From positions 1-64,000 of the forward strand of contig BJKQ01000034.1 of the NCBI GenBank assembly GCA_006538405.1: a stretch of DNA of 64,000 nucleotides, read 5' to 3'. The notes below the pieces were generated by a model. That model saw only the letters and a program-made list of their open reading frames with translations, searched no databases and was not told the DNA's origin. Positions 24,630 through 37,349 of the stretch are shown piece after piece. A program made the position numbers and the translations under genes. The stretch's first letter is position 1; each line of letters starts with the position of its first letter. The DNA is from Hansfordia pulvinata (lineage: Eukaryota; Ascomycota; Sordariomycetes; Xylariales).

Positions 24630-25830
24630 ACCCCCCTTAAAGTCGGAATTAATAATAAACCACCCTTTAACTTTACGAATCTATATAGAAATTAATTTAA
24701 AAAGAAGAAATTAACGAAAATATATATATATAAAGAGAAATGCTTATTATATATATATATTCTTTTAACTTTAATCCTCTTTAATATATTATTAATTAAC
24801 TTATTAATTAATTCTTTAAGAATTACTTTTTAAACCTTTTAAGCCGCCGTATTTAATTTTTTATACTTATTATATTTTTTTAATTATATTAACTTATAGT
24901 ATCTTTTATAAATGTTTTTTAATTTATACTTATATGTTTTTTATAAGGTTAAGATTAAAGGAATATAATGTTTAATTTAATATAAGAAACCTTGACTTTT
25001 TTAACAATTCTTAAATAATTATAAAAATAAAAACAAAAGCATTATTTTATATAAAGTTTATCTTTAATTCAAGAATCTATAATAATACTTTATTTAATAA
25101 TATCTTATAAACTTCACTTATTATAGGTCTTTTTTTAAACTTAAAATCTCTTAAATAAACTTATAAATCAGTCCTTTTATTAAAATTAATCTCTTTTTTA
25201 AATATATTAAAATAATAAAAGCTTTAATACTTAAATTAAATATATTAATTTCTTTAAATAATAAGTTAATTTTAAAGGGATTTAATTAATATTTAATTAA
25301 AATATAAAGGTTTAAAGTTAAAAAGTAAAATTCTTTTTAACGCTTAAAAACTTACTTTTTTCTTTTACTTTAACCCTTTTTTATAAACACTTTATTAATT
25401 TATAAAATAAACCTTTAATAAGTTTATAATTTTCTTTAATACTTTAAGGCTTATTTATACTTAAAGTTTATATAATACTTAAATAGAAATAGCTCAATTA
25501 AAGTAAAGTAACATAAAATACCTTTTTCTTAAAAGAACCTTTTAATTCTCTTTTCTAAGGCTTTAAAATTAATATTTTTTAAGTTAAAGTAAAGAAATAA
25601 ATAAATAAAAGGTAATAAAATATAATATATATCTTTTACTTATTTTAATAAATTAGTTTTTATTTCAATTATAAAAGAGTAACTTAAGCTAGCTTAAAGG
25701 GCCCTTATAATTTTTTTTATTTATAAGGTGTTATAAATATTCTTATTGTTTTTAAAGTATAAGAATTTAATAAAAAGGAGGGTTAAAGAAAGAAGGGGGG
25801 GTAAGCGCGTCACGCGTTTTACGCGTATAT
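24630..25830 (-). mobile_element. Tc1/mariner-type element, heavily RIP-mutated (copy 1)
   Basis: Collinear with 55300-56615 over about 1.2 kb, including the AACCACCCTTTAACTTTA start and a right end with GTCACGCGTTTTACGCG. The relative encodes a recognisable mariner transposase fragment on the minus strand. This copy is so altered that only nucleotide similarity remains. Exact terminal repeats are uncertain because the left end is eroded. Confidence 0.75.
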
Positions 25831-25834
25831 AAGT

Positions 25835-26060
25835 AAGGCTGGCCTTTGATTTAGCCTCCTTATTATAGTTACTGCTACTTGCAGCGGCTGTTTTCACATC
25901 CTATAATCAGTTACGGTAAGCATCAATCGAGAGTCACGACGGCGTAAGAAATGAAACATCACAGCGTGCATTTAAGCCGCAAAACAGCCGAACAGGCAGG
26001 TTGCACCGTGTCATCATCGAGCCAGGGTTCAGGGATCGCGGTTTAGAAGGGTTGGACAGT
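25835..26060. other. GC-normal spacer, no gene
   Basis: Composition returns abruptly to normal immediately after the mariner end. No recognisable feature before the inverted repeat at 26061. Confidence 0.4.
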
Positions 26061-26177
26061 GCAGGCTTTAAAGCTAGGCCACCGCGGAACAGAGCTAGGC
26101 CCTAGCCCCGCATTTTATCGACTTATTCGATGACGTGGCCTAATTCTGTTCCGCGGTGGTCTAGCTTTAGAGTCTGC
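26061..26177. repeat. 41-bp inverted repeat with 35-bp loop
   Basis: Arms 26061-26101 and 26137-26177 are reverse complements at 36 of 41 positions. All five differences are transitions. Inside the 35-base loop is a further small palindrome (ATCGA...TCGAT). Transcribed, this would fold into one long hairpin. It could be a foldback/MITE-like element or a hairpin-RNA source; position upstream of the transporter gene also allows a regulatory role. Confidence 0.85.
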
Positions 26178-27286
26178 GGTCGGATAGTGCTTAGATTACT
26201 AGCAGCTAGCCTCACAGAACCAACGTACGGCGATAGGAGGCCGCGGCTACGCTCTACACTGGGCATCAAAGGGTCTGCGCCTAAAGAGGAAAAAAAAAAC
26301 AAAGAGACACGCCCCAAAGAGAATTCGTGCGATGTCAACTTGCTTTTCTGAGCCAGGCAAAGATGGAAGACTCCAATGTGACGAGCGGCTGAGGGATCGA
26401 TACGGCTGGAAGACTCGGAGACCGGCTTGCCCCACTCGTCTGTCCGGGACCATGACGAGGAATACGAGTACATACCGTAGGTACCTCCGACAGGTCAGCG
26501 TTGGTTTGGACCTGGTTTTACCTACCTACCTGAAGGCAAGGGAGCCTCGCGACAAGCCCGCACTTGGCTTGCTGATGGCGGCCACGTGAGTGGAAACGCC
26601 AGATTGTAGCTGTCCGGCGCTGGCGATGGAGCGGGCAGGCGGCGGGACACGACGACGTGGGCGGGAAGGCGGGCGGGCAGGCAGGCGGGTAGGCGGAATC
26701 TGCCTGTCACCTCGCCCGGGCTCACCAGATCAACCTAGTCAGGTGGCCTCGTCAAAGCCACGACCGGGTTCGGCTGACTGGCTTGGGCCGTGCTGTGCCT
26801 TGACGGGCCCGGGGCGGAAGCAAACCCCACGATCTCGTTCGGCTCGGCACCCGAGTCTGCACCCCAGACCGACCCCGGACCACCCCCCGACCAGAGTTGG
26901 TGGACCGGAGTCTGGGGAAGCTGTGGATCCCGCGAACCTGGCTCCATGGCTGTTATTGGCCCGTCTCCCGTTCGCCGCAGAGCAGAGCAGAGCAGAGCGG
27001 AGCCGCGAGTCAGTCGAGCGCACACCTTGTCTAAGCAAAGACAGGAATGAATGAACGAGCCATGGAACCGAGGGGAGAGTACAGATGGGATGATTCGTAT
27101 TTGAACCGGCTGGCGGCAACTACGAGCAGCTCTGAACTCCCACACGAGCGGGCCGTCTGCTAAACGTTCACGACACGACGACCTTCCATCTGTCTCACCC
27201 TCTCACCTAATCCCAGCCTTCCGTGGATCCACCACCTCGACTTGTTCTCTGACACCCGAACCCCCTCCCCCGACCACGAGCCCATC
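26178..27286. promoter_or_regulatory. 5' region of the MFS transporter gene
   Basis: GC-rich region without a recognisable gene, ending in a pyrimidine-rich leader before the ATG at 27287. It contains low-complexity GGCGGGCAGGC and AGAGC repeats near 26640-26700 and 26985-27000. Long open frames on both strands (for example 26590-27054) follow from the GC content and carry no domain. Confidence 0.45.
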
Positions 27287-29606
27287 ATGTCATCGAAGCT
27301 GACCCACAACGCAACGACCGAGGCGAAGCCCGTCGACGAGCGTGCCACGTACAGAGATGTCGCCAACAACACCGCGCCCAACTGGTGGCAGGACTCTGGT
27401 ACTGTGCTCTTCTTCCCTCGCCCGGTCCCTCCGCGGACGAACCTCGGGCAACTCCGCGAGCCCCATGGCTGACGGCGGGTTACTCAGGTCTGCGCGCCAA
27501 CGTGTATCACTGCATAGGCCTTTGCGGCGCTTTGTTCTTGAACGGATGTGAGATCTCCCCCCCCTCCCCCCCCCCCCCCTTCTCCTGTCTCTTACACAAA
27601 TTTTCTCCTTTCTATCTCCCTCTGCATCCTCCGTGCTCTTTCTTTGTCTGGTCGTAGAGCGATTCATCAGTGTCAAAAACAGACAAGGGCTGACGACTCG
27701 CCAAACGACGGTAGTCTCTTCAACGGGCTGCAGAACATCGACGCCTGGCAGGTCTTTTTCAACCACCCAACCGGCAACATTCTCGGCTTGATGAATTCGG
27801 CGGCCTCATTTCCCAGCCTGGTGTCCCCGTGGTTTGCCCAGCGGATCGCCGACAGGTTCGGCCGACGGTGCGCCATCTGGGTAGGCATCGCCATCAACGG
27901 ATGTCGCACGTCCCCTCTATGAAATAGCGAGTAGAAACAAGAGACAAGGAGGAGAGAGGAAGCAGACATGAAGAGGAAGTAGACATAGAGAGTAAGCAGA
28001 AGGAGAAACGAAGTAAGAGAGAAAGTGGAAAAGCAAAGGCTGACGCATAGCTGCTAACACAGATCGTGGGCGTGGTTGTCAACTCGGCCGCTGTCAACCT
28101 CGGCATGTACATCGCCGGCCGTGTCCTCATAGGCGTGGGCATCTCCATGGGACTAACCATTGCCCCGACTCTGCTGCAGGAGATTACACACCCTCGCTAC
28201 CGCGCGCCCATCGGCACTTTTTGTAAGTGATCCAAATAGAATCATAGAGGTGGGCGGGAGGGGATAAGACGATGAACACCAACTGACCTGACCTGACCCG
28301 GCCCTCCAGATACTACCATCTACTACCTGGCTGCCGTCGTCTCGGCGGCCATCTGCCTAATCACCAGAAACCTGCATGGAGACATGGCCTGGCGCATCCC
28401 ATGCTTCCTGCAGCTCGTGGGGCCCGTGTTCACACTAGTCCTGACGTTCAACATCCCAGAGTCCCCTCGGGTTCGTCCCCCCCCCCTCAAGAAATTCCCT
28501 GCCGCGGCCTCCCCCCGCGGCACACAATTGATGACTACGAGGCAGTTGGCTGACCTCGTACGCGCGCGCGCGTGTCCACAGTGGCTCATCAAGAAGGAGC
28601 GGAACGAAGAAGCCCTGGCCATCTTGGCCAAACACCACGCCAACGGCGACTCCAGCGACCCGCTCGTGAACCTTGAGTACTGCGAGATCATGGGCGGCCT
28701 GCAGGATGAGCAGGACAACTCCCAGACGTCATACTTTGACTATTTCCGGCCCGAGAACCGCCCGCGGCTCTTCCTGCTCCTCGTCGTGGCGGTGGGCATT
28801 AACTGGGTCGGCAACGGCATCGTGTCCTATTACCTGTCGCCCATCCCCAGCCAGATCGGGGTCAAGTCGACCCTGCAGCAGGCAGCGCTGAACCTGGGGC
28901 TTCAAGTTTGAAACTGTAAGCGAACATCCAGCCGCCCCCCCCCCCCCCTATTCCCTCACAGCGTGGCGGATGACTGGCCCGGCGGCAAGGCTAAAGGCTA
29001 ACGAGAAGAAACCCCCCCTAAAAAAGAAAACAAAAAAAACACAAAAACACAGTGATCATCTCCTCATTCGCCGGCCTGAACTGCGATCGCATCAGCCGCC
29101 GGCCGCTCTGGCTGACCTCCAATATTGGCATGCTCCTCACGCTGGTGGTCGTGACGGCCCTCTCGGCCACGTACGCGTCGACGGGCCAGGCGGACGTCGG
29201 CCTGTCAGTGATCCCCTTCCTCTTCCTCTTCTACGGCTTCTATGACGTGTCCTGGACGCCGCTGGCCAACATGTACAGCGTGGAGATTCCGCCGTACAAC
29301 CTGCGCGTCAAGGGGCAGGCCATCTTCAACATCGCGCAAGGCTGCGCCAACGCCGTCAACCAGTGGGCCAACCCCGTCGCCCTCGAGGCCATCAGCTGGA
29401 GGTACTACACCGTCTACATCGCCATCCTCTGCCTCTACGTCGTCGTCATCTGGTTCAAGTTCCCCGAGACCCGGAACATGACCATGGAGGAGATCTCGCT
29501 CGTGCTCGACGGGAAGAAGGACGCCGCCCAGGGCGAGGGCGGGGACACGGGCGGTTCAAGGCGGAGAAAGTTCACTGTGGCGTACGAGCACGCCGAGCAT
29601 TCTTGA
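27287..29606 (+). pseudogene. MFS sugar transporter, broken by splice-site and nonsense changes
   Basis: Seven exons predicted: 27287-27398, 27488-27547, 27705-27898, 28063-28222, 28310-28470, 28582-28915, 29053-29606; summed length 1,575 nt, 524 residues, normal for a Sugar_tr permease, and every phase agrees. Motifs: NGYDGSLFNGLQ region, D-R-F-G-R-R loop, GRVLIG, PESPRW, and C-terminal PETRNMT. Three lesions: the intron 2 acceptor is AA instead of AG (27703-27704), with a CTGAC branch site upstream; the intron 3 donor after 27898 is GG instead of GT; and codon TGA at 28909 stands where Trp is expected. The first and last are G-to-A changes. Intron 5 (28471-28581) is stop-free and a multiple of three. 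Fungal relatives import hexoses, lactose or other sugars; substrate unknown. Confidence 0.85.
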
Positions 29607-30370
29607 ACGGGCGCACGAGACGAGGCCGCGTTTGGCTGATTAAAGTGGTCTGCTTCCCTGTCTTCCACGGTACGGGGGAGTCATTTAGAAACACCAGTTA
29701 ACACGTGAAAATTCAAGTCGCAATCTGACATTTCCGCTGTCCATCTATGCGTCGATACATGGTTCAGTGCTGCGTGTTGACACTTTGCGCATTTGTAGAG
29801 CCTCTGTCGGGGCGGTGCGGTTGGGGGGGGAGGAGAGAGGGGGATGAGAGAGTTTTCCGATTAAAATGTAGCGCGCCCCCCGGCGCCCTCAGTCCGAGAG
29901 GCCAACAAAGGGTGTGACTCTTATCCGGAGAGTCGTATTTCTGAGAGACTGGTAATTGCTACCCATTTCCCTGCCACGAAGGGGATGAAAAAGGACCTCA
30001 CACGGTTACAAGAGTTCCGTATCGCAGGCTGACTAGCATCGCTGGATCCCAAGTCGCCCGACAGGTCTCTGCGCCACACAGCACATGTGGCTTGGTTACG
30101 TGAACACTACTTGAATCAATTAGAGAAACCTCCAGGCCTCTCCTCGTCCTATTACTCCGTAAGGTACTGAGCTTAACGACGAATCGTGAGACAAGGTCAA
30201 CCGCAGCACCATACTGGAGCAGCTTCTCGGTCCGTTTAGGAGTCGAGACTATAAACTCATCCTTCCCTGCGACGGCAAGACAATAAAATGGTGGCCTGAC
30301 ACCCTGCACCCCGAGAATGCACGTATGTCTTGAAAAGCGTAAATTGCACGGCAATTATCCAAGACTGGCA
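29607..30370. other. intergenic, transporter 3' flank to transposon boundary
   Basis: GC-normal at first, trending to AT. A 118-codon minus frame (29998-30354) has no recognisable domain and is probably fortuitous. It ends at the target-site duplication of the large insertion. Confidence 0.45.
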
Positions 30371-30378
30371 CCAATATA
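30371..30378. repeat. left 8-bp target-site duplication
   Basis: CCAATATA here and CCAATATG at 48344-48351 flank the ~18 kb block. They differ only by a G/A transition at the last base. Confidence 0.7.
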
Positions 30379-30419
30379 TAGGGTTTCGAATAAGGTACCC
30401 ACGGGTACCCAGCGGGACC

Positions 30420-33400
30420 CAGCTTAAAACTTAAGTACTTATAAGTACCCGTTTTAAGCGATAAGTCCTTTAAATTAAAAATTACCTTTTATATTAAGAT
30501 TTAAGTGTGATAAACTGGTCTTACGGCTGTGCAGCGAGGAAGCGTCGATATGTTTTTTATCTTAATAATAAAAGGAAAAAAGAGAGGAAATAAAAGGCCG
30601 ATACCCGTGTCGTCTCTTTATAAATAAAAAGGCTTAAACATAACTTAAGATTATAATATACCCTCGGCTTAAAATTAAGCTTAATAAAAAAGGAAAAAAA
30701 ATAAAGCTAAGTTCCTTTTAACGCTTATTCGTGTTCGATCCGATCCCGTGTAAAGTCCGTCTCTTTTTTAAGTTATATTTATATTTAATCCGGTTTATAT
30801 TTATATTAAGCTTAATACTTTTTATATTAAATTTAAGGCTTTTAATCTTATTAACATTTCTTATATACTTATTAATAAGGCTTATTTTATATCCGTGCCA
30901 GGTCCGTGTCATAACCGTTATCCTTTTATTATCGTTAATAATTACTTAATAACCCTTTTTATATATTTATCCTTTAAGTAACTTATAATACCTTTATTTA
31001 TATATATATATAAACTATTATTATATTATCGTATTATATAATAATAATTAAATATAACTTATATTATTATATAAGCGTCACACCCTTATACGGCTTATCT
31101 TTATTCTTATAATTTACCCCTTTACACTTTTTTGCTTTTATTCTTTTTTTCTTTCCTTTTTTCACTTATTTATATTACACTTTTTATAACACTTTACTTA
31201 TAACCTTTTATTTATATCCCTCCTTTACGCTTAATCGTTATCCTTTATCTTATTACCTTTTTAAATTTATATCGATATATCGCTTATTATTACTCTTTTT
31301 AATAATATTATTATTAACGGCTTTAATAAAAGTGGTTTACTTAATAATAATCTTAATAATATACTTAATAATAATCTTAATAATTATTATAACGACTTTA
31401 ACGCCGATCTTAATAATAATATTAATACTTAAAAAGTTAATTATTATAAGCGTCACGTTAAAGTTAAATAAAAATATTACGCCTTTAAAAAGGTTAAAAA
31501 GGACCGGAAATATAAGTGTAAAAAACGTAAAAAGAAAAAGGCCTTTAAAAAGCGCTCCTTTAATAATATCCTTATAAAGGGTAACTCTTTTAATTTAAAA
31601 TAAAAGCTCTTTAAGAAAGAACTTAAAGTGTGCGTTAATTATATTAAACGCTCCTTTATTATAAGTAAGCTTTTTTACACTTTAATCAGTAAAAGAAATA
31701 TATACTTTTAATATTAATATTATTATATCACTTATATATAAGACTTTTAAGCCTTAACGATTTAACTTAAGCTTTAACACGCTTTTTAATAAATCCGTAC
31801 CGTTATCGATTTAAGTAACTTTATTAAATAACCTTATAAATTTAAAAATAATACCGGTCTTAATCGTGTCGTTATTTTTAAGCTTATTTTTTATAACTTA
31901 TTTATTATTTTAAGTAAGCTTATAATAACTTCACTTATTTTATTAACGGTAATAACTTTATTTATAACACCTTTAAAAAGGACTTTTTTATTTTTATAAT
32001 ATTATCTTTAATTAATTATATTAACCTTTTTATAATAATATTTATTAATTATTATAAGCTATAAGCGAGTACGATAAATAAGCTGGTCGCGTAATTTAAT
32101 ATTATATATATTAACTTATTAAGCGGTCTTAATAATATAAACCACTTACTTTAATAAATTAAAAAGGCAGGTTAAGTTTATAATAAAAGCTTTAAGCTTT
32201 TATTAACTTAAGCTCGCGACGCTATTATATACTTAAAAATACTCCTTTTTAATATCGATTTAAACCGCTTTTTATTTAATATAACTCTTTACCGCCTCCT
32301 TTTTACTTTTAAGTAAACTTATAATAATTAACTTTTCTTTTCTTATTATTAATAATAAGAGTCCGCTTTAAATAATATTTTCTCCTTTTATTATTAATAA
32401 TAAAAGTTCGCTTTAAATAATAATTTCTCTTTTTATTATTAATAATAAAAGTTCGCTTTAAGTAATAACCTCTTTTAATAATAAACCCTTATTAATCGCC
32501 TTAAATTCACTTTAACCCTTAAATCTGTTTTTATTAACCTTATTAATAAACCCGATCGCTTATATTAATATTTAAAGTATATTAATACGGTCTTTTATCG
32601 CTTTTATATTAATTATTATAACTTTAAAACGCTTTAAACCGCTCGCGGTTTTAACCGTAATAAACACGTGCTTATCTTTTAACGTTTTAATACACGTCTT
32701 ATTATCTTACGCCCTTTTATTATATTAAATATTAAGTAATATGCTTTTAAGAACTTAAAGGCCGTTATTAACACCGTTAAAGGTTATAATACTTTTTAAT
32801 TTACTTTTTTATAAGCTTAAATATATATTAATTAACGCCGCTTTAACGTTTTATAAAGTGCGCGTAATACCGTTTATAATTATAATAAAATCCTTTAATT
32901 TATAAGTTTTAATATTAATAATACGTGTTAAAAGTTAAACTTATTTATAAGCGTTTTTTATAATCGCTTTTTTAAGTATTAAAAATTACCCTTTTATTAT
33001 AACGGATAACGTTAAGCCCGTAACGACCCTGACTTAAAAGAAATAAAAAATTAAAAAAAGTTTAAAAAGGAGCTTTTTTATAATAAGTGCCTTTATCGCT
33101 TTTAATCGTGTAAGTCTTTAATTAAAATATTAATTTAAGTAAGGTTTTTAAGGTTTTTATAACTATTTTTATATATTTTATTTATAAGTTATATTAAGCC
33201 CTTATTATATACGCTTTAAGCTATTATACGGTGCCTTTAATAAGTATTAATATTAAATTAAAGTTCGATATATATTTATATTAATCTTATATTATATCCG
33301 TGTTATATCCTTATATAATCTTTATTAATATTAAGTTATATCCTTAATTTAAGTCCCGGTTAACTTTTATATTAAATTTATAATTAATCTATATTTTATT

Positions 33401-33700
33401 TAAACCGTATATAAGGTTTTAAATTTAATCCCTTTTTATATCGAGTCCGTATTAAGTCCGTTTTATATTTAAGTCTTATTTTAATTAACTGTCTTTTACC
33501 TTATTTAAGTTATATATATAATTAATTTATATTATATTTATATCTCTTTTTAAGTAAGTGTCCTTAATTATACTTATATTAAGTTTATGTTTTATCCGTG
33601 TTAAGTTTAAAACGCCCTTTAATAATATTAAAGTTATAAGTCGGTCACGCTTTTTATATTTTCTTTTTAAATTAAGGTTATTATAAGTTTAAATATCGTT
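30420..33700. other. RIP-mutated interior of the 18 kb block, left part
   Basis: AT-rich with broken frames. Short frames at 30718-30949 and 31332-31577 are compositional. Part is probably the host DNA transposon and part the 3' end of the minus-strand gypsy; the border cannot be placed. Confidence 0.5.
32343..32477. repeat. tandem repeat, 45-bp unit x3
   Basis: Three consecutive units start at 32343, 32388 and 32433, each with a TTATTATTAATAATAA palindromic core followed by a CGCTTTAA segment. They differ by a few transitions. Confidence 0.85.
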
Positions 33701-36700
33701 ATATTAAGACTTAAAACGCTTAAAAGTAACCGTGATTATTACTTTTTATATTAATTCTTATATAAGATTATCGTAACCTTTTTATTTAATTAAGGTTAAG
33801 TGTTATCCTCCTTAATTAAGGCTTATATAAGTATAAAGGATATCTTTTACTTTATATTCTTTATTTATACTTAACACGGGGTCTTTAACGATAATTAAAC
33901 CTTAATAAGTGTTTATAATCGGTTAACTTAATAATAAGTTTATTATTATACGCTTTATAAGGTTAATATAAAACACCTTATAAATTCGTTTAAAAACGTT
34001 TAACTTTATATTTAATAAGTTTAAAATTATTATAACTTTATACTTTTAATGAATTTAATTTAACTTATATAATAATCGTTTTATTATAAAGTTATATAAT
34101 ATAAATTATACTTTATCTTTAACTTAAAAGCGTTTTACCGGGTATCGTGAGCGATTTAAGTTATTTTATTGTTATTATTAAGCGTATATTATAATAAATT
34201 ATATTAATTTTTACCTTTTATATAAATAAGCTATAAATTTTATAGCTTTATTACTTAATATCTTTATTATAAGGTCCCTTTTTAAAGGCTATTAAATCGC
34301 CTTTATATCGAAACCGTGTAATAAGCGGTTTAAGCTTACCTTTATAATTATTAAGGTCTTATTATTAAGTGTAAGTTAATATACCGGGAGGTGATTAAGT
34401 TAATTATTTTACTTAAAAAACATTATTATTTATAAGATAACTTAAACCTTTTAATTCACTTATTTAATACCTTTATCCGTTTATAAGTGGTACGCCGTTA
34501 ATAATATTTACTTAATCTTTATAAAGGTGTATAATATCCTTTAAAAGCCCTTTATTTAATCCGAGTTATAATTATTAATAATATTAATTAAAAACCTATA
34601 AAAGCGTTATTAAGTGTTAAAAAACTATACCGCGTATACTTTAACCGTTATTAAACTTATTACCTTTAATTAAATAAACTTAAATAACCGATTAATAATA
34701 ATTATAATATATTTTAAGTGGTTTAACCTTATTATAAGGAGTAATCTTATAAAATTTATTAAGATTTAAGATTAAAATCTATTTAATAACGGTAAAAAGG
34801 TAAGAAAGCCTTATTAAAGTTAATAAGAAATATATGCTTTTTTATAATTATAATTTTACATAAATCATGTTATATCTTAAAATATAAAATCTTAATAATA
34901 ATCACGTAATAAAATTATAAACGTTATCCTTTAACTTAAGTAACCTTTTAATAAAGATTTATAAACACGCTTAATTAACTTTATTATTAATAATTTTTAA
35001 GCCAATACTTACACGCGACCTTTTTAAAGTAAAGCTCTTTAAGCATTCTTTATATAATCCTTAATTTAAAGTAAGCTATTCGCTTTAAAAAAGAAACGGC
35101 GGGCTACGCTTTTTATATTACTTAAACGAGCCGTGTACGTGTTATTCTTATAAAGGCCCTTATTTTAAAGTATAATTAAGTCCTTTTTTATAAATATATC
35201 CGCTTTTTAAAGTAAGTAAGGTTTTATTCTTTATTATAATTAACTTTATAAAAACCTTAAATACGCTTATAAAAGTAATATTATAATTAAGCGAAATAAT
35301 TACTTATATTCTAAATCGTCTTTTTTTATATTTTAATTATAATATAATAAAGCGTTTAACCGCGCGCTTTACGTACCCGGTTAATAATAAAGGTTATAAT
35401 TAAATAAAGTAAAGACTTATTTTTAACGTGCTTATTATTTATTAATTAATTAAAAGGTGATAAAGTATTTTAAGTTCTTATAATTAATAAAGATTATAAA
35501 TAAGTCTTATATAAATTATAACTTTATTAATTAAGCTTTTAAATAAATAATTACCGTTAATATTTTTTTATTATAAATCGGGTAATTATATTATATTAAT
35601 ATTAAAAACGTTAAGTAATATATTATTAAGTATAAAACGTTATTATAAAATTACGATAAATAACCCTTTAACGCTTAACTTAAGTAATCGGCTTTTATTA
35701 TTATCTTTAAATCGGGATCTTATTACTTTAAAATTAAGCTTATAATAAAGTGGTCTTTTAAATATTAAAAAGCCTTATTATACTTTTAAGTTTAATTAAA
35801 GTATACGTTTTTCCTTATAAGTGCGTTAAGCGGGGCTATTAAAGTTGAATAATTTAAAATAAAGTCACAGTAAAAATTAATAAACTTAAAGAAATTATAA
35901 ACGGCCTTAATATTCTTTAAGGCTTTTTACTTTTAAATAACTTAAATCTTTTCCGGGTTTAAGCGAATCTCCTTTTTAACCTTTATAATAAACTTAAAGT
36001 ACTTAACTTTTATTATTATAAACTCGTACTTATCTTAATTTAAAAATAAGTTAACGTTCTTTAATAACCTTAATACTTAACGTACCTTCGCGATATAGTC
36101 CTTTTTTAAGCCCTTTAAATAAATTAATATGTTATGGACTGGCCACTGGCGGTGCCCGCGTGAGTGCGTCGATATGGTAATATTCTCCTTAAGGGAGGAA
36201 GAAGAAGGGAAGACGTCGGGCCTGCGAGCTGCCGTAGCTATATACTGTGAGACTAGGCTGGAAGACCAAGTCTATGACATAATATATTATTAAGGAAAGT
36301 TATAATAAAGTCTTTAAAGGTAATACTTAAAGCTATATTAATATATTATTAAAATAATATAAAAGCCTTATTTAATTTAAAAAGGTATATTAATCACTTA
36401 AATAATTTAAAATAAGTATAAAGCGTTATTAAGTGCTTTTATTTTACCTTTATTTATAATCGGTAAAAAGCCGTTTTTATATTTAACTTTATTATTTATT
36501 AAGACTTTAATAAAGAACGTAATATTTTTAAGATTAATAATAACAAGTATCGGTCTTATTAAATAACCTTATTTAACGCTTTATAATTTATATAAAAGCG
36601 TTATTTCCTTTTTAACTTTTTAATAAGTAAAATAAGTATTATTATAAATAAGGAATTAACTTAAATTTATCCTTTATCTTTTAAGTTTATAATTTATTAA

Positions 36701-37098
36701 CGTAACTTAAGTAATTAATCGCACGGTATATTATATAAAAGGCCTTAAAAAAGGTTTAAAAAGGAACCGTCCTTATTTAATTTAATCCGGATCTTATAAT
36801 TAAGCCCTTTTTAATAAGGTAAAAAGGCGGATACTTTATCTTTATTAAATAACGCTTAAAAGTTTATAAACTTAAATAAGAATAATATAAACTTCTTTAA
36901 TTATAACACTTTATCTTATAAGAGTTTTATAATCTTTTTATGCTTATAACCTTTAAGTGTATAATAAAGTCGTTTTTTAACTTTTAAGGTTTTTATAAAA
37001 TAATTAATACTTAAGTTCCTTTTAATAAATTTAAATATCTTTATTGCCCTTTACTTTAATAATTATCGATTTAAAGCCCTTTTACCGCTTTAATTATC
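33700..37098 (-). mobile_element. Ty3/gypsy chromovirus remnant, minus strand, truncated
   Basis: Reading right to left: RT MPFGL neighbourhood near 36400, TFLNNIL (YLDDIL with Asp to Asn) at about 36285-36305, RT C-terminal LG.I and FINFYRDFI blocks at about 36110-35860, integrase AYHPQTDGQTERVNQ neighbourhood at 34497-34449, chromodomain IKWKGYDN motif at about 33810-33750 with Trp as TAA. This is canonical chromovirus order. It is cut at its 5' side by the plus-strand gypsy starting at 37099 and split by a solo LTR at 36130-36279. No LTR was identified for it. Confidence 0.78.
36130..36279. repeat. solo LTR, not RIP-mutated, 5-bp target duplication
   Basis: A 150-bp sequence of normal GC begins TGTTATGGACT and ends AGTCTATGACA, the TG...CA short inverted ends of an LTR. 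It is flanked by TAATA on both sides (36125-36129 and 36280-36284). It sits at the YLDDIL motif of the minus-strand gypsy. Its composition contrasts with the surrounding AT-rich DNA. No other copy was seen in the window. Confidence 0.85.
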
Positions 37099-37349
37099 TT
37101 ATAAGGAGAAGTCTTAACTTAGCTTAATGCATTCTTATACGAGATTAATACGAACTCTTTATAAAGTTATAAAGAGAAGTCTTAACTTAACTTAATATAT
37201 TCCTATACGAGACTAATACGAACTCCTTATAAATACCCCTTAAATCTCTTATTAAACGTGAAGGTTTAAGGTTTAATTCTTATTTATTATATACCTTATA
37301 TTACCTTTTTAACATTACTTTACTTAATCGTGTCTCTTACTTATAATAA
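37099..37349 (+). repeat. 5' LTR of gypsy copy 2, with 68-bp internal duplication
   Basis: The first 68 bases are repeated (starts at 37099 and 37167). Without the duplication the LTR is 183 bp, the same as its 3' partner at 44240-44422. Confidence 0.8.

Noticed and set aside
26590..27145. Overlapping open frames of 126-154 codons on both strands
   Set aside because: They arise from GC-rich low-complexity sequence upstream of the transporter; no domain, no coding bias, and several frames overlap equally.
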